Below, piece by piece: positions 47,137 to 60,122 of a DNA stretch of 64,000 bases. The translations under genes were made by a program, and so were the position numbers. Source of the DNA: Malus domestica (Eukaryota > Streptophyta > Magnoliopsida > Rosales > Rosaceae). Each line of letters opens with the position of its first letter. Position 1 is the stretch's first letter. The notes beneath the pieces were generated by a model that searched no databases, was not told the origin of the DNA, and saw only the letters and a program-made list of their open reading frames with translations. The stretch is taken from contig NC_091665.1 in the NCBI RefSeq assembly GCF_042453785.1, positions 29,971,001 through 30,035,000 on the forward strand. Direction: 5' to 3'.

Positions 47137-50100
47137 TCAGACATTGGGTTTCATCTGTCTTGTCTGATTGCTAGCTACCTTCGCCTGAAGTGCGTTGGAC
47201 ATAGCTCGCAACCTGTTAGTTATCTCGGTGAATGATGGACGGATGTCAGGATCAGGTGCCCAGCACTGTTCCATCAGGTTCTTCCACTCAGAATCACAAC
47301 GTTCTGGAATAGGAGGTCGAAGAGTGTTCTTCACAATTCCACCTTCGTTCACAAGTTTACAATCAGTTGAAAAATTAAGATAAAGATTCGAAGTATCCAT
47401 GTTAATCCTAGTTCAAAGCAAGCAGGGGAAAGATATTTAAAACAGATCCAATGAGATTTTTCAGCCAACGAAATTTCTTCATTTTATTTGCCATCAGTAC
47501 CGATGATATTGATAATTAGGTCCATGACATGAACTTACCAATGATGGCACCGCAATGCATATTGGCATATGGTTCCTCCCCGGTCAAGATCTCCCACATT
47601 GAAATTCCAAATGAGAAAACATCAACCTGTCAAAATTAATACCATAGCGTTAATTACAAGACAAACAATCGTCTTTGCCTACAACATTGCTGACATATAT
47701 ATAAAGTCATACTAACCTTCTCGGAAACCCGGATGCTGCTGCCATTTAACAGTTCTGGTGCCATCCAAGGAAGAGTTCCTCGCACACCACCAGATACCAA
47801 AGTATTGCGTTTGATTCTCGATAAACCAAAATCTCCAACCTAAAAGATCAATCCCCAATCATCAGCATTAAAGAAAAATCTTTTATCCAAAGTCCCCAGG
47901 GAAAAAATCAAGTAATGAAAGAAACATTTTGATATGTGGCTAAAATTTCACATAAAAGGTTCCACAAGGGATACAAAAATGATCACATTCTGACTTCTAA
48001 AGAGAAAAGAAAACTCCCACTGGATCTACCCAATTGCATCAGCCAGGAAACTTTTGGCACCATAAAAGTCTACCTAGTTTTAAAAAAAAAATCCCAATTC
48101 TGCTTAAGGAATTTCAAGGTCTCCGGAATTGTACAAGGACTACAAAGAAAAATGCTTTCTAATAAAGTGCTTTTACGCCAATCCCCGAACATGAAACTTG
48201 GTTCCAGACTAACTTACCTTGCATATAGGTCGTTGAGGATCCCTCAAGTTGACTAGCAGATTGTCACACTTTAAATCAAAATGGACAATATTCTTTGAAT
48301 GCAAGTATTCCATGCCAAAAGCTGCATCCATGGCAATTATAAGCTTTCTACGACGGTCAAGTGATCTGCATAGGAATTCCATGTTCTAAGATATGCATAA
48401 AAACTTTAAGAAGCAAAAATGAAAATAAATGATAGAAAAATTACCTATCCTTTTTTAGTAGGGCATGCCTCAGTGATCCATTCACCATGTACTCAGTCAC
48501 AGTTGCCAACGTTCCTCCAGCTCCATCAGGTACTACTCCATAGAATGCAACCACATTTGGATGATGGAGAGCTGAAAGGATTTGCGCCTCTCTCCAGAAG
48601 TCTTTTGTCTAATACAAGTCAAATGAACAATCAACTTCACATGCGTGTCAAATGAAATTAAAAATTTTCGCAAAAATTTACAGATTGTCCATAACGCACA
48701 CAGTATATTCCAGATAAAAATGATACACTTGTTTTAAGGCAGACGGTGTATGTTATAATAGATGCTAGAAGCCACAGCATGTCATATTACTCAAACATTT
48801 AATGTCACGAGTTATTGTCAATAAAACAACCAAAGATGTTAACTTTTCTCAACACCAACTGTGCAGGTACTGGGAAAAATAACAAAACAAATTTGTTCAG
48901 GAAACCCACCAATCGTTCTTGCTCTGATGATCTTCCTGCAAAACAGCTCTTTTTTATTCGCTTTATAGCAACATCTGTTCCCCGCCATTTTCCATGATAA
49001 ACAGTTCCATATGTACCAGATCCTAATTCCCGTAATTCTTCAAGATCAGCATTTTTTATAATCTGGATCACATTTAGAAAATTCAGTTGCATAAAGAAAT
49101 TAAACTTCTATAAATTCCCAAAAAAATGCTGGAAACTGATCTATTTACAAATCAGAGAGCATTTCAGTAATACTATTATCTCAAGGAGCGACACAATACT
49201 ACCTATCTACACACATATGAGAAGTTTACATGCGCATGAGTGATAGTTGTCTGCACCACACATCCCTTTGTTATCAGTGAATATATCTCTCTATACAGAC
49301 TACATATCTACGCTCTTAAGAGGCAAGAGGAGTATGAACCATCTGTTCTCATTAGGGATTTAGGAGACTAGAGAAACATTGAAATGAGAATCATTGCATT
49401 TACCAAGAGACGACCCATCATATATAATCATCAGATGCTATACTTTTTCAAGGGAATTTAAAAAACAATGAACTCTTTCTTCTTTTAAGAAATAAATGAT
49501 CAGAGCTTTCAATTAATACAATGATTAGTATCCTCAAAATTGACCCACAGCAAAAAACCTCTTCAAGAATTTTTTTTATATATAGAATGCTGCAGCATAA
49601 AGAGGTCGCACTTGGTGCGATGGCAAGTGCCTTCGCCCATAAGCGGTAGGTCTCGGGTTCGAGACTTGGGAGCAGCCTCTCCATAAATGGGGGTAAGGCT
49701 AGCCGACATTCACCTCTCCCAGACCCTGCGTAAAGCGGGAGCCTTGTGCACTGGGTACGACCTTTTTTTTTATAGAATGCTGCAGCATAAGCTGGCAGCA
49801 GCGGGGACTCCAGTCAGCAGATGTAAACTTGTGTACTATAATAAACAAAAACATGTTCTAATCAAGAAGAAACTTAAGACATCAGCGGAATACCTGCAAG
49901 CCATAGATGCTGGCTTCCATTTCAGCGATCATTGCATCACTAAATGATTCAGTTTTGTCTTCTTCATCAGCCTTATCATCCTACAAATAAAGCAAACAGT
50001 AATTCAAAGTTCAAATCTACAAGTATATACATAACTTGCAAATCAGATACAAACTTCATCAATTTTACCTCATACTCAGACTCTTCATTGACGCTCTCCA

Positions 50101-52891
50101 CCTCTGTTGTAGTAGGAGATATGAGATCACCAACGGGTTCATCCGCAGCATATGGGGGAACTAGTGATGAAGACTGGACGCCAGAAGTAATACCGTTCGT
50201 TATGTCTTCCACAATTTTCACCGACTCCAACTGTTTTTTATCATTCCTCATTGTTGGGGGTTTTTTTGGTGCCAAACTAACATCTTCGACATTTGAGCTC
50301 AACTTCTCAGCATTCTTATCAGGGTAATTTACAAAGTCATCATCAAGAAGAGAGACCTGTCTTTTAAACGCAACATCTTGAACTGGCTTATGCAACACCA
50401 TGTGGTCACTCTTTTCCAGTACAGGATCATGAAGAACTGTCACTGGGTGCACATGTGCAGAGTTCATACGCAAGGGTTCTTGGAAACGCATATCCTTTTG
50501 ACTTGCAACAAGTTCTGGTCGTGCAGGCTCATGGGAAACTTGGCCATTGGACAACCCTGAGATGAGATCAGCCAAAGAATTTTCATCACGAGAATGCTGT
50601 TCAGTACTTGGAAATATGCCTGCAACTTCAGAATTCCTGGCCCCTGAAACATCATGCCCTTTTTCACCACTAGGCATCCCTGCCAAAGCACAGTCCTGAT
50701 CATTGGCAGTTCTTTGACTCGTGACAAGAAGATTGGCAGGGGTTTTGTCGCCCTGGAATCTTTGTGAATCCTCCACCTTCTTGTTTACCAACGGTTTCAA
50801 ATTAATTGTTGCAGGAACAACAACCCCAGAGGTAAAAGTAGATGATGGGTCGGGAATGATATTAGGAAATCCATTCTGATAATCAACTTCAGTGGGAGGT
50901 GATCTTGTCCCATAAAGGGTTTCATCTTGATGTAAGAAAGGATCCTTTTGATTGACCTTCTTTGTCTGCTCCAATGTCAAAGAATCTTTCTGTTTAAATG
51001 TCCGGCATTTTTCATGAAAATCATTACATTTGGGAGAATCTTCATTCCTGCCCAGTGATTCTAAACATGGAGATGAATTCGGCAAATCCAGTCTGCTGTG
51101 CAATCCTATCGACTCCGTACCATGTAACTGATTGTGTAACCTAGGATTCAAAGATTCAATATTGTCACGCAGTAGAGTCGGCTTTTCTTGTGAAATAACT
51201 GAGTTCAGCAGCAATGATGATTGAGCCTTTGCAAAAATTAAGGGGGACGGTGGGCTCATTCCTTCTTGTGAACAATATACAGACCTCCCTCCATTCTCTT
51301 GCAGTTTTGAATCAGAATATGCATGATGCATGCCAGGATGACAATCAACGTAATCATTAGATCCGGACAACATATTCTTTGAATCTTCTTGGTGTGAGAC
51401 AGGCTCAGGAGGAAATATTCTTTCCTTCTGCACTGGCATCTCATGGGAGAATCCATCAAAATCACCAACATTTTGACCGACAACTAAAGTAGACATGGGA
51501 TCTTTGCTGGGATTGTGGTTGAGACTATGTCCTCCATGGTATAGGCCCAGTTGTCCATCATCAGCTTGCTTACAAGGGTGGTGATAATCCATAAGAGTTA
51601 CTACCCCCTGTGGATGAATTTTATAACCTTCCGTGCTATTGCTGGAGTTATCCTGTGGTGGTTGAGCACTCATAAAAGAACTGCTACTCTCATTACTGCC
51701 CTGGCACGAGTTTAGACCATGTGATTGTAAATGAACACCCTTGGAATCTCCTCGCTGATGCAGAATGGGAGAAAAGGAAGACTGAATGGCAGACCGAGTC
51801 ATATCCTGGGGTTCACTTAAAATTTGATTAGGATGCAAAGCTTTAAAATCACTCATAATTTCCATAGGGAATAGGACAGTGTTGGTTCCCTGTTGACTTG
51901 CTTCAGTAGTCAAATTCTTCCCTCCAATGTTTTTCCTAGGACTAGGATCTATCATGCCATTTACAGCAGCAACATATTGGTAATCAGGGTTACTTTGCTG
52001 TATGCTATCCGCCTCAAAGGAAGATGTGTTTTCAGATTCACCTAACGGAATCAAAAAGATTCGAGGTCTTTGAGAACCCTCATGCCTTTCGAGGCCATGG
52101 TACTCCTCTATCATATTTTGAAGATCTTCATCAGAAGAAACGGATATAAGAGCATCAAGATCCTCGCTTGGGAGCTGGTACTTGATTGTATGAGGTTGGT
52201 TGCAAAAACTGGAAGTTTTCTTCACAAGCTCTTCCCATGAAATACTTTTCCTGAAGGAAATAATGCGCGTCTCTCCCCCAACATATCTGAGTTTCCCATC
52301 GCTAGGCCTGGGCAAAATTTTTCCACCAAAACTGCAAAGAAACTTCATCTTCCCAGATTGAGAACCATCCAATGCTCCTGACCCATTAACAGTGTTGGAA
52401 TGATGGGACTCAGACATATATATAGGTAAGGCAGTTGGTCCAAACCCAGCTCTGTCGACATTCAGTTCTCCAAAAGCCTTCCTTGATCCTTGTCCGCTAT
52501 CAACCTCCTCCCTGTTGCATCTGCCTAACTTGTCAAGACAAGCCTCGCTTTCAATATCTTTACAGGACCCTTTTGCTGAGATAAAGTCAGACATATCAGA
52601 TGCACACTCAGAATCCATTCTCCTCAACCCCAGAAGATCAGTAAGATCCTGATATCCCAGCCGATTATTCTGATTATAATTCAACCCAACCCCATTTTCA
52701 CGATTCTCAACCATATCAGTCACAACAGGAACTCTTCTAACTGCAGAACGATCCTGAAGAAACTCCATGGAAAATTCCTCACCTGTCTGTACAGAGACAT
52801 TCTTATGTACATTCTTTACTGTGTTTGGGACAACAAACGTCGCTTCTTTCTGGATCCATTGACCTGATGTGCCAGGCACCTCATTGGTCAT
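47137..52891 (-). CDS. Raf-like MAP kinase kinase kinase with PB1 domain (B4 subgroup)
   Basis: A cytosolic Ser/Thr kinase; B4 Raf kinases are known to activate SnRK2 kinases under osmotic stress. Coding exons: 52891-50069, 49980-49894, 49062-48910, 48608-48445, 48365-48218, 47839-47717, 47626-47539, 47342-47137. All junctions are GT-AG and in phase, giving 1263 residues, the usual size. A PB1 domain spans about 181-268 ([20 protein letters not shown] start). A long Ser/Gln/Pro-rich disordered region follows. The kinase domain begins near 978: P-loop GSGTYG (984-989), VAIK Lys1004, catalytic loop HFDLKCDN with Asp1106, DFG Asp1128, [12 protein letters not shown] in place of HRD is usual for this group. 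The start MTNEVPG follows the acceptor at 52921; an in-frame upstream ATG at 52939 lies in the preceding intron. Confidence 0.95.
49601..49770 (+). mobile_element. Au-type SINE in a kinase intron
   Basis: The 170 bp insertion contains a tRNA-like head with the B box GGTTCGAGACT, the diagnostic Au SINE stretches (GTCGCACTTGGTGCGATGGC near the start, GCCTTGTGCACTGGGTACGA near the end) and a short T-rich tail, as Au elements have. It lies antisense to the kinase gene inside the intron 49063-49893. A perfect 20 bp target duplication TATAGAATGCTGCAGCATAA flanks it (49581-49600, 49771-49790). Confidence 0.93.
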
Positions 52892-52921
52892 GGTATCAAG
52901 CAAGTGCTCGGACCTACTTAG

Positions 52922-53745
52922 CTGCATACGAATGATCACTCAGTTACCGGAAACTCTCCTTCAAAGTGACAAGTTAAGACCAGGCATACAAGTCGCTCTT
53001 CATACCAAAAAATAAAAACTTCTACTCCAATACTTCTTTTTCCATTACAACGAATCCTTTGGCAAAAACCACAATCAAACTCAGAAATCATGTACATTAT
53101 CTCCCTATACTTCCATAATCAAGTAATAATATAGTATCTCTATGATCAAATCACGAAACTCCACCCATCTATACAGAAAGAAGAATCCCACTATCTATAT
53201 GTATTTTATTCAATTTCAACATATCTAATCACAAACATGAAAGGAATTATCATTCGCATGCTGGACTAGAAGAAGCTGAGACCATCCAACAAGAAAAAAC
53301 ACAACTTCTCCTAATAATCCATCATTTCCTGCACAGTCACAGATCCAGAACACAATTTCCCTAAGAACCCATCATTTAAAACAATCCCATAGCATCCAAA
53401 TTACAATCAACATGTTGAAACTAGAGCAAAGCAGATCAAATACAGAACAAATTCCAAGCGGGCATGCTTAAAAATGAGATGGGTACCGATCAAAATCCAA
53501 AAAAAATGGAAAAGGCAAACAGAACAGGAGATAAAAATTTGAAATTTTAGAGTACCTGTGTGTTGCAGCTGGGTTTGGGGAGCTGGGAAGCTGTCATTTG
53601 TGTGAGGGGAGGGAAGGAGGAAGAGAAAATTGGGGGAATTGGGGAAAATTGAGGGATTTGGATTTTGGAGAGATGAAAAGGGAGCGTGGCTTACGGCTAC
53701 AGGTTCAATCTCGGGCGTCGGAGAGCGACATTGCCGAGAATTAAG
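52922..53745 (-). other. Kinase gene 5' UTR intron and first non-coding exon
   Basis: On the minus strand CAGCTGCAACACACAG is followed by GTACTC at about 53555, and the acceptor ATGCAG ends at 52922. This gives a leader exon (53556 to about 53745) and an intron of about 630 bp before the start codon. A 5' UTR intron is common in this family. The 114-codon ORF in the leader (53751-53407) has no similarity. Confidence 0.6.
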
Positions 53746-53759
53746 CGGCATCGACCCAC

Positions 53760-55120
53760 AAGGTATTGCCCTTTAACTGTATCAATAACAATATATATAT
53801 TGTTAATTAGTTTATTATTATTTTATTAATTTATTTGATTTGAATATTCACTCTATCCTATGTGGACTTTTAACTTTTTCTTATTTTTCACAAGAAGATA
53901 TTAATTTCAAGTACAAGGTTTATTTTTTGTATTCATATAATAATATGCACATAAAGTTCGGAGGGTTACATATAAAAATTTACGAATATTTTCTAGATAT
54001 ATAATAACTTTAAAAATTAAACCATAATTTCATCATTCATAACTTATAGAAAAAATTGACAATACAAGTTACAGTTGTTCACAACGCGTTTTCATATTTT
54101 GAAAACACTACATTATAACTTTGTTGTCAATTGAAGAAAAAACGTTGCTCCCAATATAAACCACCATGCTATCATTTAACCATTGATCTCCTATTCAGTT
54201 ACACAGCAGATTTTTCATAATATTCATAACGAGAAAGACTATCTCCACTGAAACAATAGCAATCAGTAGAACCAAAGTCAATGTAATTAGGAAATATACA
54301 TGTATGAAGACCGGGTAATATTTAAAAGAAAAAAAAAAGCAACTCTTCTTTAAGGTATTTTATCAAATAGTTGGAAGACATATATGAAGGGCAACTCCAA
54401 CCTTCAAAGGAGCAGCACCCAAATTACCATAGAGATTCGCTAGAGTTCGAAGGGACGGTTGACCCTCTTAGCCCCTTCGTGCTTCCGCCTCTGCATAAAG
54501 CGTCTTGAAGTTATAGTTTATTTCATACTTTCTTTTCAATCGTTGAATTTATTGAAATAAAACAACCACATTTACAGTTTACCTGCTACTGATTACTCTC
54601 TTATTGATGTACATAACTTGTAGTAGTGAATTTGATCCGTAGACATGAAAGTGAAGCATGAACTAAAACCTGTTATCCTTATGAGGAGAGGTTTTTGAAT
54701 GTTAATTTGTAAATGCAAGATGTTAATCTCTATTAGTGCGCCTGCATGCATGGCAACATGGCAAAGAAAAAGAAACAAACCAATATATGGGTGGGGAGGC
54801 TGTATCTGTGTCTGTGTGTTTGGATTTATGTGTTTAGCTAGCTAGGTCGTCATTGTCAACTGTGGCTTTTTAGTGGCTCCACCGATGTCAACACTCCAAC
54901 ACCGACTTGTATTTTCTTTCTCAAAGTTTGTTCTCTCTTTGTGTTGACTTTGACTGTTGGCTGGTTAGTTGTTGCTTTGTGATTAGCACATATGGAGTCT
55001 TATCTTAAAAAGTCTAAGTGCAATAAATATGTTATCACCGACCTTTCAATTGTATCTAAATTATTGTGTACTTTTTCGATGAGGGATCTTACATTTCAAT
55101 GATTTCATTCCTTCAACTTG
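53760..55120. other. Intergenic region upstream of the kinase gene
   Basis: No supported gene. Near 54950 adjacent TTGACTTTGACT motifs resemble W boxes; their link to any gene is unknown. Confidence 0.4.
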
Positions 55121-55121
55121 C

Positions 55122-55208
55122 GCGTTTTGAACTGAACTGGATTACATTTTGGACTTGGAGTTTTGAAGCGTTTTGAACTGAACTGGATTACATTTTGGAC
55201 TTGGATTG
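55122..55208. repeat. Tandem duplication of about 46 bp
   Basis: GCGTTTTGAACTGAACTGGA plus following bases occurs twice (near 55122 and 55168). The second copy abuts the MITE, so the duplication includes the MITE's first bases (TTTTGGACTTGGA). Confidence 0.8.
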
Positions 55209-55416
55209 TCTGTCCTTCCATTTAGGTGCCCTTCCCGTGCCCTCCTGTTTTGTGTGGTCACGGTTAAGCCACGTTAATATTTTATATTATTTTTTTATAA
55301 AAATAATAAAACAAAAAGAAATAGTAATATAAAATGTTGACGTGGCTTAACCGTGACCACAAAAACAGAAGGGCACGAGGAGGGCACAGAAATTGGAGGG
55401 CAGACAATCCAAGTCC
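55197..55416. mobile_element. MITE with long inverted arms, 220 bp
   Basis: Arms of about 90 bp start GGACTTGGATTGTCTG and pair with the reverse sequence ending CAATCCAAGTCC. Inside, GGTCACGGTTAAGCCACGTT pairs with AACGTGGCTTAACC-type sequence. The flanks TTACATTTT and TTACATATT fit a 9 bp duplication with one change, as for MULE-type MITEs. The transcript would form a strong hairpin. Confidence 0.8.
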
Positions 55417-56560
55417 TTACATATTAGTGTAGTGTGTGTCTGTTACAGACAAGATTAAAAGTAAAAATATGATTTTTTGTTAAAAATAAATAGTAACGGA
55501 AGTATTTTGTTAAAACATTCTAAATTTAATGGAACAAAAGAGGACTCGCCTAGACTAAATCCCTCGCTAGGAGGTCCTAGCCAGACCCCAAAAAAACTAC
55601 GAGATTGATAATCATGTCTCCCTCGTCTGCAAGCAGAGTCCCACGAACCCAGTCTCTCATGTATCTTTTGTGATGGCTTGTCATCCAAATCACCCTCGTC
55701 GCCAACTCCGACACCTCGCCCAAATCAACGTCGTGCTGGAAAGTTTCCTGCATGCTTGAAAGGATGGTTTCAGACGTATCCCGACACCTCGCCTAAATCG
55801 GACTCGTCACCAAAATCTCTCACTTTCTCAGAAAACTCATCACCAAATTCTTGGCATTCCTCTGAATCCAGCTACAACAATTGATTTTTGGGAAGAACTC
55901 TGATCTGGGTTTTTCACAAAAAGGTTGTTTGAGGATGGGGCATTTGCAATTGTATCGGTGAGGATGGGCAAGGAGATATGCAGGTGTTGGATAAGTGGAT
56001 TTGAATCCCAAAAATAATTTAGTCCGTGATTTAGAAAGTACCAAAATTATCATTATCCTTGTACTACTTGTTCATGTCAAGTCAGTCCAGTTTAGTCTTT
56101 AAAGTTAGTCCAGTCCGAGATAGTCTGATACAACAAACACACCCGTAATGTAACAAACTACGCCAACAAGAATATACTCATAAAATTTATGTTTTTTGGA
56201 ATGACACTTCAAAGTAGAGAGCAGAGGATATGGTATTTGGGATCAGTGGTGGATCTAAGAAAATTTCTTCTTAAGTGCAAGATGTAGCCCAAATCATGTC
56301 ACATTTTTCTTTCCTGCCAACAACGCAATCTCAGGCCACTTTTGCCCCTTACTGCCTTACCTTGACCTTGTTAGAAGACATTCTCAATCAACTTGACCCA
56401 TGACAAATTGTAAAAAGAAGTTATTTTCATAAACGTATTTGCTCATTTTTATACACTTCGGTTTATTTTTGGTTTTTAGATTGAACAAATAAAAAGAGAA
56501 TTAAACGCATAAATAAACAAGAGTGTGTTATAAAAAAAGAAAACTAATGAAAAATGCTTT
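55417..56560. other. Intergenic, probable DNA-element fragments
   Basis: Contains repeat-like AGTCCAGTCC motifs and CAACAAACACACCC near 56080-56145 that may be an element end. ORFs of 68-77 codons near 55.5-56.0 kb are unsupported. Confidence 0.35.
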
Positions 56561-56569
56561 AAAAGTTTT

Positions 56570-57738
56570 AGTTTTAATCAAAAATCATGTTATAAATTTT
56601 GTTTAATAATTAGTACAAGGCACATATAAAAGTAGTCCAACTAAAAATGGCCCAACTATAATAAATTATGATTTTTCGATTTTACCCCTAACTTTTTTAG
56701 GTTGAGTTCCATATTTTCGTCGTTAATGGAGTTTATCATTGTTTTGCAGACCTTCTTCTTTTTGTTTGAAACAAAAATATAGACCCTCATGCTATTTAAC
56801 TTATATTTTGTATTATTTCGTTGAAATGTGATCGTCGTTATTATTCATAGTGTATTCAAGGTACTATTTTTCAATTTTTCTTCGTCAGTGGAGTTTATTG
56901 TTTGTTTCTCCAGAAAATAAATTTGAGATCTACATGCTATTCAATAATAACGACGGGTCATTGTTTATAGACTGTGAAAATAAACTGTTTCTGAATTTTA
57001 AGTAACACTGTTTCTGGAATCTAAGTCACTGTTTCTGGATCCAAATGAAATAAGCACCATGTTTATTAAATATAATCAACTGATGCATGAAAGAAACAAA
57101 ACAGTCAAAGGTTCAAACATAGACTATTTTTGGAATCTAAGTCATTGTTTCTGGAATATAAGTCACTATTTCTGAAATTTAAGTTACTGTTTCTAAAATT
57201 TAAGTCACTGTTTTTGGATTTTGGTTCTTTTCATTCCAGATACAATGTTTGTTTGTGCACAGATTAAACAAACATTGTATTTGATTTTTTTGTCTTTCCA
57301 TAAACAGTGTTATGTTTTAAGTTCTCCAGAAACAGTTTTATGTTTTGGTTCTTTTTTTTTCAGACACTTTTTCGCCGGTTTCTGCCATTAAACTTCTTTG
57401 AACTTGTTTCGACGGCTTTGTTCCGATAAATGCTTCATTTTTCAACTTTGATTTGGTTGTTTTTGAAATGGGGGAATTCGATTTGATAGGAAGACAGAGA
57501 GTTATTATGGCGGTTTCGTGCTGGGTTGAGGTTGGTGAAGAGTTAGGACAATATCAAATCATTTAGGAGTATTTACGGAAGTATAGATTTGTAACGGGTT
57601 GGGCTTGTAAGTTTGACCTGTGGATAATAGTTTTGGATTGTTTTTTATTAAACTTTGAGCCATTTTGGTTAAATAACATTTTGGGATGGTTTTTGGTTAA
57701 ATATTTGTTGGCCCAAACCCTTTTCATTAAAGCTCCCA
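56570..57738. mobile_element. Third element with CACTGTTTCTGGAA repeats
   Basis: Interior repeats at 56975-57240 have a period near 20 bp (AAGTCACTGTTTCTGGAATC). The right end, read in reverse from 57738, gives GGGAGCTTTAATGAAAAGGG then TTTAACCAAAAACCATCCCA, matching the elements at 2.6 kb and 39.6 kb. The left end is tentative (TTTTAATCAAAAATCATG near 56572). No transposase. Confidence 0.5.
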
Positions 57739-58560
57739 TCAAAAAAATAAGTGTGCCGATATTGTTTCTCTAATTATAATCAAGGAAAGCTACTTTATTA
57801 ATTTTGGAACATTATGCGTGGTGACACCAACAGTTATCTATCGAACAGGAAGAAAACCCCAAATATTTTTTTGGTTAAAACTCCTACCTCAACAGAACTT
57901 GATGGTGTTCAGCTCCCACGGTGTTCGTCTACTTGCTCAGCAATCACCTTGTGTTCCTCTTTCTTATCTATAGCTAAGAAAAACCATTAATTTCTACTTG
58001 TACAAAATACTACACAAGCCAAACCTTTGTCCAAAGTTAATTGGGGACTTTAATCAAGCACTTGATGCTCAACTTTAGAGCTTTAACATGCAATAAGATA
58101 CTTTCACTTTTCCTACTTCCACCAATTCTAATTCAAGGATTCTCAAACCAAATGACAATCAGATTTTTAAAGGGAAAAAAGGAAATAATAGCTGGGCCAA
58201 AAACCCAAATAACAAAATCTAGTTAATATAGCAGAAACCAAAGCTTTTACATCCATTGCATTTTGATATATTCAACTATATAAGCAAAAACCCATCGTTA
58301 CTTCATTCAAATTAAAGAACTAGATACCTTTAGTGGAGGAAAAATGAAGGAGTTCGACCCGTCCTAATCGTCATAAGCAAAGCAAGCGGACTTTGAATTC
58401 CTCTTCCTTAAATATTTGGCAGCATAAGAGCTAAAAAGAAAGAGCTTTCCCTCTCCCTCTCCACTGGAGGAGAAAGCAACACAAGGGAGAATTTCTACAA
58501 CACAACCTTCCTTTGGTCACCCTTCCTTTGGTCTCAAAAGTATATTAAGGATCTTCTACA
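57739..58560. other. Intergenic, no gene seen
   Basis: No coding signal. A duplicated CCTTCCTTTGGTC lies near 58506-58532. Confidence 0.4.
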
Positions 58561-58564
58561 GAAA

Positions 58565-59245
58565 AATAAGATGGCTGAGTCTAAACAATGTGCTACTCCT
58601 TGTCTAACTTATAATAGACTTCTCAAGGATGATGAGCAACCTTTTAATAATCCTGAACTATATAGAAGTGCAGTTGGGGTATTTCTATACCTTGTGTTCA
58701 CAAGACCTGATATTGTTTTCTATGTGCGTCAGGTTGTCAATTCATGCATACCAATGGTTTCATAGTTTCTTGATATGAAGAGAATACTCAGATACCTCAA
58801 AGGTACTGTATCTTGTGGTATCAAATATAACGGGTGTGACTTGTATCTTAAGGCATTCACTAATGCAGATTGAGCTGGTGACCCAAATAAAATAAGATCA
58901 ACCACTAGGTTAGTAGTGTTTTTGGGCAATAATCCAATTTCATGATCTTCAAAGAAACATCAAACAATTTCCAGATCTTCTATAGTGGTCTTCCACAATT
59001 GAATAATTGGATTGAGGTATGTGACAATCTATTAGCTATAGCATTGTCATTTAATCTTGTACAACATTAGAGGACTAAACACATTGAAATTATGTGCATT
59101 TTGTCAGAGAAAAATTTGCTAGCAAAAAGCTTTTGGTGAACAGTTTGCAAACATTCTCACCAAAGGTCTTAGTGCCCCTGTTTTCAATACTCATTGTTAC
59201 AACCTCATGCTTGGATAATTCAACCATGAGCAGTAAAGGCCTTCT
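58565..59245 (+). pseudogene. Ty1/copia polyprotein fragment (end of RT and RNase H)
   Basis: Pieces read PELYRSAVGVFLYLVFTRPD, KRILRYLKGTVSCGIKYN, GDPNKIRSTT and NSLQTFSPKVL, the copia connection and RNase H region, in collinear order but with stops (about 58762, 58872, 58942), small deletions and one frameshift. No LTR, primer-binding site or remaining pol domains are nearby, so this is an isolated 0.7 kb relic. The family differs from copia 1 and 2. Confidence 0.8.
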
Positions 59246-59880
59246 TTAAGCATCTTCCCTCCAGAAAACTTGACCTCGAGCCAGAACCAGGGTCGTAAGA
59301 CCTTTTATCCATAAGCAGATGTTTCGGTTGTCCACGTTGGAGCATAGGTTTTATTATTATATTGTTGTTATTTATTTTTTTTTTTTTATGGGTTAAGGAT
59401 ATTAGAATTTCTTGCCAGTTAAGTATTAGGGTCTTGGATGTGTACATAGTAATGTGCATTAGAGAAGAATTGACGGAATAAGAGTATATTTATTGTTTGG
59501 TAAATATGTAATTAGGGTTTAGACTAATGAATAGGCTACCAGTTTGGGCCATCAACCCAATAGATTAGTTAAATCCAGTTTACTCTTGGACCCAAATCTA
59601 AACAAGGTAGGCTTAGCCCAATTACTAAACCCAAAATCTTGTCCAAGCCCAACTCAGACATATTGCAATTCGACAGTCGAATAAGGGTAAGTCCCGGTCT
59701 ACAAGTTACCAAACAAGGTAAGACTTATGAGTAACTTTTCAGTTTAAACTACTGTAACTCTGTAATTACAAGTAATTAGCAAGTAAAAGAAGCGTAAAAG
59801 TAGCTTTAATCCATTGTTTGTCGGAAATTAAACAGTAAACAATCAGCGCGGCAGTTAAAAAATTACAGGTCCCCCCGAAC
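59246..59880. other. Intergenic region upstream of the glucosyltransferase
   Basis: No coding signal. It contains repeats of GCCCAA-rich sequence (59540-59660) typical of dispersed plant elements. No clear TATA box was assigned. Confidence 0.4.
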
Positions 59881-60122
59881 AGTTGTGCGCACGTGTCTCC
59901 TACTCAATCACTTACACAGCCATTGCGAGCACTTCCTTCCTTTTCCCACCCACCACTTTTTTCCGGAACGACACCACCGCAAGATTTTCGCTTTCGAATC
60001 TTTCCACAATTTTCTCGCCATCCAAACACGCCCTACGCCGCTCTCTGGGCTCGCTTTTCCTCTAAGCTTCCTCGGATCTTGATCATCGCAACGAGCCTCC
60101 CCGTCAGGAATCAGTGCCGGTT

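Noticed and set aside
49956-50327. 127-codon plus-strand ORF opposite the kinase
   Set aside because: Antisense shadow of the large first coding exon of the kinase gene.
60114-60122. GTG start nine bases upstream of the glucosyltransferase ATG
   Set aside because: GTG initiation is not expected in a plant nuclear gene; ATG at 60123 follows immediately in frame.
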